This document shows positions 34,331 to 42,794 of a stretch of DNA of 64,000 bases, piece after piece. Source of the DNA: Lonicera japonica (lineage: Eukaryota > Streptophyta > Magnoliopsida > Dipsacales > Caprifoliaceae); the NCBI GenBank assembly GCA_021464415.1, contig JAKCWG010000035.1:116105-180104 (forward strand), in the 5' to 3' direction. The position numbers were made by a program, and so were the translations under genes. The notes under the pieces are model-generated. The model was not told where the DNA came from. It did not search any database and saw only the letters and a program-made list of their open reading frames with translations. How positions within the stretch are numbered: position 1 is the first letter of the stretch; each line of letters starts with the position of its first letter.

Positions 34331-35330
34331 TTCTGATGTTGAGTCTGTGTTATCCTTCGAATATGAAGTTTCGCCAGAAACCATAATGTCAATTGCTTAC
34401 ACGGATAACTCAAGCTCAGAAAATGGTGATGATGAAGATTCTAATTCTGAAATAGAGTATTAGAATATTCCCGCTATTTATACCATTGACCAAATTCCAT
34501 ACCCACAGCCAAGCCTTGCTCTTACACCGGACATTCCATCCCCGTCAGCCCATATCAACTTAACTCTTGAAGCATATGGAAGACCAATTCCTATTGTCGC
34601 ATATTTTGATACAGGAGCTACAAGTACCCTCATAAACCCTAAGGTTCTCCCATCCAATCATTGGGAACATTGTATCCAAGCTTTCGAAGCAGCCAATGGC
34701 GAAGTTTTCATTGTAGACAAAAAGAGCAAACCCATTCACATCCAGATTTTCCCTAGAGTAACTCTGCGTCACCAAGCATTCAGAACAAAACGTCCTCAGA
34801 GAGATTTGCTCATTGGATTTGACTTGATCCGTCAACTTTTAAATGTTGGATGGTCAAGTGAAGGTCTACACTACAAAAGCTATTTATTGCCATGGATGCC
34901 AACCCAGAACCTTTACTTTGCAAATGCTTTACCAACACCTATTCTTCAGTCAACACCAGATATTCCACCATCTGTCCCAAATAACCTTTCCATTAAGTCA
35001 ATCACCCAAAATATCACCTCATCCTCTTGTGCAGAATCCCACAATGAATTCCTGCAAAAATGTGATCACCCTCTTTGGAAGAACCCAAACTTCTTCATTC
35101 TTTTGCCCTTCAAAAAGATCAAAGATATTAATCCTACTCGTGCTACTTATTCTGGTATGAAACAAAAACACCTTGCCTTAGTTGTTCAAGAATTGCAATC
35201 TCTTCAAAGCCAGGATTTAATTGAACCCATAAATTCTCCATGGGCATGTGAAGCTTTATATGTTAATAAATGTTCCGAGCAGGTCAGAGGAAAGCTCAAG
35301 CTACTAATTAATTACCAACCTCTCAATTAG
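34331..35330 (+). pseudogene. Pararetrovirus protease and RT N-terminus
   Basis: An acidic region (to the TAG at 34461-34463) precedes an aspartic protease with Asp-Thr-Gly-Ala (YFDTGATSTLINP, about 34600-34635) and the later LLIGFDLIRQLL. The same frame runs on to the RT N-terminal part (LVVQELQSLQSQDLIEPINS, then KLKLLINYQPLN) and stops at TAG 35328-35330. The first ~300 bp of this protease region are present again, inverted, at 36131-36446. Confidence 0.88.
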
Positions 35331-36130
35331 TTTTTGGCTAGTGATAAGTTACCCTTACCGTAGAAACATTCAATGTTTGGCCAATTCACCAACACAAAAG
35401 TCTTTTCTAAATTCGATCTCAAAGCCATATTTTGGCAGTTAAGTATCCAAAAAGAGGATCGTCATAAAACAACATTTTGTATCCCCAATCATCATTTCCA
35501 ATGGACCGTCGTGCCATTCGGACTCAAGAATGCTCCATCTTGCTTTCAGAAAGCAATGATTCAAATCTTTCAGCCATTGTTGTTAAATGCCCTTGTTTAC
35601 ATTGACGACATTCTCCTCTTTTCAGCTGATCACGATTCTCATCTGCAAATGCTAAACCATTTTCATCAACTTGTTTCTTAGCATAGAATAATGCTATCAG
35701 ATAAGAAGATGGTCATAGCGCAAACTGAGATTGAATTTTTGGGAATGAAAATCACAAATGGAAAGTTTTAGTTGTAACCTCACATTGCTAAAGATTTGCT
35801 CAAATTTCCTAATACTCTGTCATCTATCAAGCAAATTCAGCAATTCCTAGGTCTAGTGAATTATATGGCCCCATTTGTTCCAAAAGTCTATAAATTCACT
35901 TCTCCTTTAACCAGCTTGCTTCGAAAATCTCCTCCTCCATGGTCAGAGGTTCATACAGATTGTGTCAAAGCCCTTAAGCGCCTTACGATTGACTTACCCC
36001 CTTTGCAAATACCATCCATTGGTTTACGTATCTTGCAAACAGACGCAGTGATGAATACTGGGCTGCCATCCTCATTGAGGAAATTGATTCGAAGAGACAT
36101 GTCTGTGGTTACAAGAGTGGTAAATTTAAA
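35331..36130 (+). pseudogene. Pararetrovirus RT palm and truncated RNase H
   Basis: It stays in the same frame as the protease with further stops (35358-35360, 35679-35681, about 35769). The RT palm shows FSKFDLKAIFWQL, VPFGLKNAPSCFQ and the catalytic VYIDDILLFS, followed by the connection region (QFLGLVNYMAPFVPK). RNase H starts with its first Asp in LQTDA near 36040. A one-base shift then follows (continuation EYWAAIL in another frame), and the domain ends at the inversion breakpoint near 36130. It is non-functional. Confidence 0.9.
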
Positions 36131-36437
36131 AAAGTGTTGGTAAATCATTTGCAAGGTAAAGGTTCTGGGTTGGTATCCATGGCAAGAAATAGCTTTTGTA
36201 ATGTAGACATTCACTTGACCATCGAACATTTGAAAGTTGACGGATCAAGTCAAATCCAATGAGCAAATCTCTCTGAGGAACTTTTTTGTTCCAAATGCTT
36301 GGATACGCAGAGTTACTCCAAGGAAAATCTGGATGTGAATGGGTTTACTCTTTTTGTCTACATTGAAAATATTGCCATTGGCTGCTTTAAAAGCTTGGAA
36401 ACAATGTTCCCAATGATTGGATGGGAGAACCTTGGGG

Positions 36438-36446
<9 letters not shown>
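36131..36446 (-). repeat. Inverted copy of the pararetrovirus protease region
   Basis: The reverse complement of this segment aligns with about 34629-34945, including CCAAGGTTCTCCCATCCAAT and AAATGTTCGATGGTCAAGTG with scattered differences. It forms a ~310-bp inverted repeat whose arms are separated by ~1.2 kb holding RT. Its right edge is the ATT microsatellite. Confidence 0.92.

Positions 36447-36477
<31 letters not shown>
36439..36477. repeat. (ATT)n microsatellite
   Basis: About 12 ATT units followed by A/T-rich imperfect ATT/AAT sequence to about 36510, exactly at the end of the viral sequence. Confidence 0.95.
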
Positions 36478-36479
<2 letters not shown>

Positions 36480-36539
36480 AATAAAATTAATAAAAAAAAT
36501 AATAATAATATAGTAGTAATGGCATTTTTGAAAATATAT

Positions 36540-36735
36540 GGTTACTTTTTCTTAATTTCGGATAAAAAATACCTCCCCCCCGGTATTAACTTATACCACA
36601 AATGGTGGTATTAAGTTAGTCCCGGTATTAGTAATCCTAATACATTTGTGCGAACCAAACAATGTATTATAAAAAAAGTGGTATTAATAATCCCATCCCA
36701 CTTTTTAATACCCGAATCAAACGAGACCCTATAGT
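36540..36735 (-). repeat. MITE-like sequence
   Basis: AT-rich text with internal echoes (GGTATTAACTTATACC, GGTATTAAGTTAGTCCCGGTATTA). Read on the minus strand, its end AGGGTCTCGTTTGATTCGGG looks like a transposon terminal repeat. A 32-bp block at 36694-36725 recurs exactly at 37284-37315. No opposite end or target duplication was found. Confidence 0.4.
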
Positions 36736-37283
36736 AGCAGATCAGGGTTACTTAGTCGAGTATAACAAACGAAACATGCATAGATAATGAAGATCGACAA
36801 TGGTTGGTCGACCAACCGAAGAGAAAAGTTGAACTAGAGAATAAGTGATGGGAAATAACCACTTATACTAATATTCTTAGTTCACCAACTTTAACGTATC
36901 CATATCCTATACTTATAAATAGGAAAGGATAGCCCTTAATTCAGGACAGTCAATTATATTCTCTCAACACTTTCTCCTACACACAATCTTCCCTTTGAGC
37001 TAATATACACACACAAAAGGAGGAAGTGCTGCCAGGTTGGGTATAAGAGCCGCTGGAGGAACCTATTTTCAAACCTATATTTGGTCTATGTTCTTAATTT
37101 ATGTTTGGTTGCTGTCTTCCTCACTCAATGTTTGATGGAAAGTAAACATTTATGGCCGCCAGTCGCCCAAGTTGGGCCTAGATTCTCCCTACATTGGGTT
37201 GAACAACTTTTAGCCACCTACAGTATTCAACAATGTTTCTCAAAAGAGTTATGCTTACTTATCCCATATAATTCTCAAAAGTT
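36736..37283 (+). other. Promoter/leader-like retroelement remnant
   Basis: There is no convincing gene. TATAAATA at 36914-36921 is followed by a leader-like CTCTCAACACTTTCTCC. TTGGGTATAAGAGCC at 37037-37051 resembles a decayed tRNA-Met PBS. This could be a short LTR with its PBS, or the regulatory region of a pararetrovirus; neither is proven. Confidence 0.35.
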
Positions 37284-37315
37284 CATCCCACTTTTTAATA
37301 CCCGAATCAAACGAG
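37284..37315 (-). repeat. Second copy of the MITE-like terminal block
   Basis: 32 bp identical to 36694-36725, ending TAGGCCTCGTTTGATTCGGG on the minus strand. It lies 65 bp from the G3 LTR. Confidence 0.7.
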
Positions 37316-37380
37316 GCCTAAGTGTATTATTTTTCTATATTAAATGTTTATTAAAATTTATGAGTATATTATAGAACAGT

Positions 37381-38048
37381 TGACGCGAACCCAGATCATC
37401 TTTTCTAGCCAGGCTAATGGATCCTTGACCCGCAGTCTATAAACAGACTAGAACCTTGGAATCACGCGAAAGATGAAAGGTGGAAACCTCAACCCAACGC
37501 TTAAAGAAGCGCGAACCTCGGTATAGTCGAAGACGCCACAATCAATTGATGGAGAATTGATTGATAAGTCAAGAACAATTGAATTAATCAATTCAATATG
37601 TTCAACATTTCCTAGAGAAAACAAAGAGAAAACTCTCAATATTATTAATCATCAAACTCATATTAATAAAACAATAATGTCCCTCCTTTAAATAGGAGTA
37701 AATAAAGCCTTAGAATCCTAATTAAAAAAGGAAACTATTTCCTACTTAGAAAAGGAAAATAATAACTCCTAGAATATTCCTAACACAATAAGGAAAATAA
37801 TAATAATTAATAAGGAAACTTATTCAAAAAGGAAACTACTAATCTAATTCCTAATTGAATAATAAAATAAGACAACTAAAATAAACTCCTAAATAATTAA
37901 GGAAATAATATGGGAGTCTTGAAATTCTATGAAATTCCTTTTGAATTTCCATGCTCTATCCTTGTAATTCATCATGTGTGGATCATCATTTGGAATGCCA
38001 TGAATCACCATGGTTGAATAGAAACTAGAGTTGAGCCGGATCATATCA
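37381..38048 (-). repeat. G3 LTR
   Basis: The reverse complement matches the G2 LTR closely, from TGATATGATCCGG to CTGGGTTCGCGTCA. It keeps the TATTTAAAGGAGG promoter block. Confidence 0.9.
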
Positions 38049-38311
38049 TACCCCTCTTCTTCAAGAAGATTCGTCCTCGAATCTTTGCTAAGCAATGTTT
38101 GATTCAACCCGCATCTTCCAATTTGCTGTTTGGCCTTCTTTGACAAGTGGAATTCATATAACTTCAGGTCATGCTTCAACGCAATCATCTTTAGTTCATT
38201 GGAGAAACTTCCCAGTAGATGATTCGGATGGAAATCATACTTGTTCACTCCAATAAAATCAACATGCTCCATTTCATCAACTTTCAAAATACTTTCCTTT
38301 TGTAACTTCAT
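37889..38311 (-). pseudogene. G3 ORF remnant (pol tail)
   Basis: A 140-codon frame beginning MKLQKESILKVDEMEHVDF and ending in the LTR. It corresponds to residues ~239-245 joined to residues ~546-690 of the G1 ORF, so protease, RT remnant and the middle are gone. It contains DSRTNLLEEEGYD, the pol tail. The first codon is an internal Met of the ancestor, not a real start. Confidence 0.75.
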
Positions 38312-38318
38312 TTGATCT

Positions 38319-38980
38319 TGATATGATCCGGTCTAGCTTCAATTTCTATTCAACCATGGTGGTTTGTGGCATCCTAAATGATGATCCATACCTGATGAAT
38401 TACAAGGATAGAGCATGGAAATTCAAAAGGAATTCCATAGAAATTCAAGACTTCTATATTATTTCCTTAATTATTTAGGAGTTTATTTTAGTCGTCTTAT
38501 TTTATTATTCAATTAGGAATTAGATTAGTAGTTTCCTTTTTGAATAAGTTTCCTTATTATTTATTATTATTTTCCTTATTGTGTTAGGATTATTCTAGAA
38601 GTTATTTTCCTTTTCTAGGTAGGAATTAGTTTCCTTTTTGAATTAGGATTCTAGCTTTGTTTCTCCTATTTAAAGGAGGCACATTATTGTTTTAAAAATA
38701 AGTTTTGATGATTAATTAAATTGAGAGCTTTCTCTTTGTGTTCTCTAAGAACATGTTGAACATGTTGAATTGATTAATTCAATTGTTCTTGACTTATCAA
38801 TCTAGCAATCACACTAGATTGTGGCGTCATTCATTATACCGAGGTTCGCGCTTCTTTAAGCGTTGGGTTGAGGTTCCATCTTCCATCTTTTCGACGTATT
38901 CCAAGGTTCTTGCTACGTTTGTAGTTCAAGGGTTGAGGATCCATTAGCCTGGCTAGGAAAGACGATCCGGGTTCGCGTCA
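38319..38980 (+). repeat. G2 5' LTR
   Basis: 662 bp from TGATATGATCC to GGTTCGCGTCA, with the TATTTAAA box at 38667-38674. Confidence 0.96.
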
Positions 38981-38981
38981 T

Positions 38982-38993
38982 TGGTATCAGAGG
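38982..38993 (+). promoter_or_regulatory. G2 primer-binding site (tRNA-Met)
   Basis: TGGTATCAGAGG begins one base after the 5' LTR, identical to the G1 site. Confidence 0.92.
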
Positions 38994-39123
38994 AGACTTT
39001 TCTATCCAGGTTCTCTATCTTAGTTTCTTGTTCTTTCAATTTCGTAGTAGATTCTTGAAACCCTAGGCTTTCATTCTTGTTAATCTTATTCCAAAAAAAT
39101 TGTGTTAGGGTTTATAGATTCTG

Positions 39124-39171
<48 letters not shown>

Positions 39172-39292
39172 TCGGGTGAACAGTGCCGTGAACAGTGCGC
39201 ATGAACAGTGATGAACAGTAATCGTGAACAGTGCGTGAACAGTAATCGCGATGAACAGTGATGAACAGTGATTTCGCGTGAACAGTGTTTTC
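39124..39292 (+). repeat. Poly-A tract and TGAACAGT cluster in the G2 leader
   Basis: A ~45-base A run (39124-39168) is followed by about ten TGAACAGT units to 39290. Two more lie near 39526-39551. This is the counterpart of 12368-12475 in G1, where the A run is much shorter. Confidence 0.85.
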
Positions 39293-40291
39293 TGAAAAAA
39301 AAAAATAAAACAGATTTCTATTTCATAATCCTGCTGGGCTGTCGAAATTTGTGGTTTTCGCTATCAAAACGACCTCGGATCGTTCTTATTTTTCGCCCGA
39401 TTATAGTAAAATTGCGTCCCGAACAACATATCAGAAAATCAGCCCGATCCAACGGTTGGATCAAAAGTTATTGCTGTTTTACGACCGCGCCTGCATTGAA
39501 TAAAAAAAAAAAAAAGGTGACTGCTGTGAATAGTGCTGTGCGTGAACAGTGCTGCTGCAAAAAAAAAAAAAAAAAAAAACAGAATTTCTAAATTGCTTTA
39601 AAAAAAAAAAAAATTGGATTATTTTGTTTAGGGTGAGTTGTTTAGAATTAAAATACATTAAAGTTTGAATGTTGAAAAGAAATCCTATGTTTTTTTTTAT
39701 GCTTCATGGAATAGGGTTTTGATTGCTATGAACTCTTGCGCTATTATTGAAATTGAAGATTCCCATTGAACCCTAGAAAATTTCGAATCATAATCAATCG
39801 TTTGGGTTTGTTGATCCTTGTTGCATCTTCATTCTAGTTGGGATTCTTATTTTTCTGCTTTGCTCCATATAAGTCTATTTTGGTTGAAAAATCTAGAAAG
39901 TCATAGGAATTTGATTTGCATTATTAATTAGGGATTTGTTTGTTGCCCATTGTTTGGAAATCTGCTTGCAATTATTCTAGCAATTCTAGAAATTCGTTTG
40001 GCTCATTAATATTGCTAGAATTTTGGTTTCTTGAGTCCTTGGTATTACATTGTTGAACGCGTCCAATTTAATTGTGGGTGTGCGATTGGTTGTTGAGGAC
40101 TTGTTATATTCATATTATTCAACTTGTTTTGGAGTTCCAAAGAGGAAAAAAAAAAAATTGTGAGGCTTATCATCTTTGAGTGACAAACACGAGCGGTAAA
40201 AAAAATTAGAGTGACTCCTTTGAGCGAAACACGTAAGGGAGTGTTGTGAGAAATTTATTTTCTTTATACTAATCTTTGTTTTGCAGTGAGA

Positions 40292-42292
40292 ATGTCTTAT
40301 TTTAATTTTGAGCAAAGTTGGCGTGATGAGGAGTTTGAAAGGGATAGTGCGCGAGTAAGAAATCTAAAAATTAGACAGCGCAAGTGGTTAAGTGAAACTC
40401 CTAATGCGGGAAGGAGAAAACAAAATTTGGGTAGTAGTACGAAAAAGGCTTCCTTGTTTGATGATGAGGATTGTTCTAAGTTTAACGAATTGTTTACCCA
40501 AACCTATGAGCAATTTAAGAAGAAGGGAAGTTTTGTGCCAAACCAAATTGAAGAGCAAACCGTAGAAGGTGAATTACTAGCTGAATGTGGTGACCCAAGC
40601 GTGCGAGCGAATATATTTCGAACTAGATGCCTCGTGCAAGAGAAGGTGTGTAGTTTGATAATTGATGGGGGAGTTTACTCAAACTTTGCTAGCACAACAA
40701 TGATTGAGAAGTTGAAACTGCCTACGTTCAAGCACCCGTGTCCTTATAAGTTGCAATGGCTGAATGATAATGGAGTGATAAGGGTGAACGAGCAAGTGCT
40801 TATTTCTCTTGCCATTGGAAAGTACAAGGATGAAGTTTTATGCGATGTGGTTCCAATGCAAGCCAGCCACATTATTTTGGGTCGACAATGGCAACTTGAT
40901 AGGCAAGCCAATTACAATGGCGTTTCCAATAAATACTCTTTCAAGATGAATGAGAGAACCGTTACTCTTGTTCCATTGCCACCAAAGCAAGCTCATGAAG
41001 ATCAAATGAAGTTACAAAAGGAGAGTGATCAAAAGAGAGAGAGTGCGCGAAAACAAGAGAAAAATGGTGAAGGAGTGGAAAGGAAAGAGAGCGAAGATGA
41101 AAAGAAAGAAGGAGAGAGAAAAATAAAAGAGAGTAATGAAAAGAGAGAGGCTGAGGTAAAAGAGAGAGAAAAAGAAAATTCAGTGATCTCTAGTGAGAAT
41201 GAGTTTGAAAAAGACTTGAGTGAAGTGAGGGAGATTAAGGAAAAAAAGAGTGAATCGGAGGAAGAATTTTCAAATACTAACAATTTTAATCCCGTTTTGC
41301 CTATATCTATTGTGTCTTATTTGCAGGGCGTTGGAGATCAACACCAAGGAAAAGTTGAGTTGGAACATAGACAGCAAGCTTTAAAGCAAGGTGTTGATGA
41401 ACTTGAATTGGAAAGTTGTTGCCCAAAGAAGCTTATGGGATTCAAAACTGAGCGTGGATTGTTTGAATGGGTAACTAACCCTGTGAATTTGAATAATGCT
41501 TTTGTGAGTTTAAATAATCAAAATTTTGAGCCATTCTTGGGAAAAATTGTTTTGAAAGGCTTTGATCATTGGAATATCACATTGTCATGTAACAATAGTA
41601 GTTTGAATTGTTACATATCGATTAGTCAATTGCTTATGATGAATTTTGATGCGCTAATCGCTAACCTCAAGAAGTGCACTCTTGGCACGAATGAGACTAT
41701 GTTTCTTTGCTTTTATGAGAGTGTTGTAGGTAAGCCGGATTTAGCGGGGGAGTTGAATAGCATGGCAGCCATAGAGAGTGAAAGAAATATGGAGATTAGT
41801 TACGGAGGAGATCAAGGAATTTCCAAGGCAGCCATGGAAGCGAGGAGGATCTTTGCAAAGGGAAGAGAAGAGATTCTAGCCAAAGAACCGGAGTTGGAAG
41901 TTGATGAAGTGGAGCATGTAGACTTCATTGGTGTGGACAACTATGATTTCCATCCGAATTATCAGCCGGGAAGTTTCTTCAATGAACTAAAGATGATCGA
42001 GTTGAAGCATAGCCTCAAGTTTGATGAATTCCGTTTGTCAAAGAAGGCCAAGCTGCAAATTGGAAGATGTGGGTTGAATCAAACAAAGCTTAGCAAAGAT
42101 TCGAGGACGAATCTTCTTGAAGAAGAGGGGTATGATATGATCCGGTCTAGCTTCAATTTCTATTCAACCATGGTGGTTTGTGGCATCCTAAATGATGATC
42201 CATACCTGATGAATTACAAGGATAGAGCATGGAAATTCAAAAGGAATTCCATAGAAATTCAAGACTTCTATATTATTTCCTTAATTATTTAG
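40292..42292 (+). CDS. Chimeric gypsy ORF of G2
   Basis: 666 codons plus stop from the ATG of MSYFNFEQSW, the start shared with G1; the frame is also open for two codons upstream (GTG at 40286). The layout matches the G1 protein: Asp-Gly-Gly at about residues 125-127 (SLIIDGGVYSNFAS), MQASHIILGRQWQLDRQ, a Lys/Glu-rich segment, then the RT-like stretch GLFEWVTNP...PFLGKIVLKGFDHWNI without catalytic Asp-Asp, and the tail SKDSRTNLLEEEGYD. The last ~53 codons are LTR-encoded and differ from those of G1. Many substitutions separate the two proteins, yet both frames are open. No capsid, zinc knuckle, RNase H or integrase is present. The function is unknown: a protease-related or structural role in trans-mobilisation is only a guess. 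Confidence 0.85.
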   Translation: MSYFNFEQSWRDEEFERDSARVRNLKIRQRKWLSETPNAGRRKQNLGSSTKKASLFDDEDCSKFNELFTQTYEQFKKKGSFVPNQIEEQTVEGELLAECGDPSVRANIFRTRCLVQEKVCSLIIDGGVYSNFASTTMIEKLKLPTFKHPCPYKLQWLNDNGVIRVNEQVLISLAIGKYKDEVLCDVVPMQASHIILGRQWQLDRQANYNGVSNKYSFKMNERTVTLVPLPPKQAHEDQMKLQKESDQKRESARKQEKNGEGVERKESEDEKKEGERKIKESNEKREAEVKEREKENSVISSENEFEKDLSEVREIKEKKSESEEEFSNTNNFNPVLPISIVSYLQGVGDQHQGKVELEHRQQALKQGVDELELESCCPKKLMGFKTERGLFEWVTNPVNLNNAFVSLNNQNFEPFLGKIVLKGFDHWNITLSCNNSSLNCYISISQLLMMNFDALIANLKKCTLGTNETMFLCFYESVVGKPDLAGELNSMAAIESERNMEISYGGDQGISKAAMEARRIFAKGREEILAKEPELEVDEVEHVDFIGVDNYDFHPNYQPGSFFNELKMIELKHSLKFDEFRLSKKAKLQIGRCGLNQTKLSKDSRTNLLEEEGYDMIRSSFNFYSTMVVCGILNDDPYLMNYKDRAWKFKRNSIEIQDFYIISLII

Positions 42293-42794
42293 GAGTTTAT
42301 TTTAGTCGTCTTATTTTATTATTCAATTAGGAATTAGATTAGTAGTTTCCTTTTTGAATAAGTTTCCTTATTATTTATTATTATTTTCCTTATTGTGTTA
42401 GGATTATTCTAGAAGTTATTTTCCTTTTCTAGGTAGGAATTAGTTTCCTTTTTGAATTAGGATTCTAGCTTTGTTTCTCCTATTTAAAGGAGGCACATTA
42501 TTGTTTTAAAAATAAGTTTTGATGATTAATTAAATTGAGAGCTTTCTCTTTGTGTTCTCTAAGAACATGTTGAACATGTTGAATTGATTAATTCAATTGT
42601 TCTTGACTTATCAATCTAGCAATCACACTAGATTGTGGCGTCATTCATTATACCGAGGTTCGCGCTTCTTTAAGCGTTGGGTTGAGGTTCCATCTTCCAT
42701 CTTTTCGACGTATTCCAAGGTTCTTGCTACGTTTGTAGTTCAAGGGTTGAGGATCCATTAGCCTGGCTAGGAAAGACGATCCGGGTTCGCGTCA
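42133..42794 (+). repeat. G2 3' LTR
   Basis: 662 bp, identical by eye to the 5' LTR. It is preceded by the purine-rich GAAGAAGAGGGGTA and followed by GATCT and satellite. Confidence 0.96.

Larger units (their letters stand above)
27098..36446 (+). other. Endogenous caulimovirid-like pararetrovirus, broken
   Basis: A plus-strand pararetrovirus copy with the domain order movement protein, coiled coil, capsid with CCHC knuckle, protease, RT, RNase H. Placing the movement protein first within a polyprotein resembles petuvirus/florendovirus-like members of Caulimoviridae, which is inference. Integrase is absent, as expected. It is interrupted at 28702 by a 4-kb solo LTR and has many stops and frameshifts. 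It is truncated in RNase H at about 36130, where an inverted copy of its own protease region is attached. It cannot encode a functional virus. Confidence 0.88.
37381..38318 (-). mobile_element. G3: truncated relative of G1/G2
   Basis: Minus strand. An LTR (37381-38048, about 668 bp) ends on its inner side at TATCA, and 270 bp of internal sequence follows to 38318. The internal part fuses the segment near the middle of the G2 ORF (ATGAAGTTACAAAAGG) directly to the segment ~0.9 kb further on (GTTGATGAARTGGAGCATG), so an internal deletion is present. The element is cut at 38318, where G2 begins, and satellite follows on the far side of G2. Confidence 0.85.
38319..42794 (+). mobile_element. G2: short, very recent Ty3/gypsy-type element
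   Basis: Complete, 4,476 bp. The 662-bp LTRs at 38319-38980 and 42133-42794 look identical. Target-site duplication GATCT is at 38314-38318 and 42795-42799. The PBS is TGGTATCAGAGG at 38982. It has the same plan as G1: long leader, one ORF, no RT/RNase H/integrase. It lies at the junction of G3 and the satellite. Confidence 0.96.

Noticed and set aside
36417..36614. Ile-rich 65-codon frame
   Set aside because: It is a translation of the ATT microsatellite.
40286..40291. Upstream start for the G2 ORF at GTG
   Set aside because: The ATG at 40292 matches the ATG at 13449 in G1, and a GTG start is not expected in a plant retroelement.
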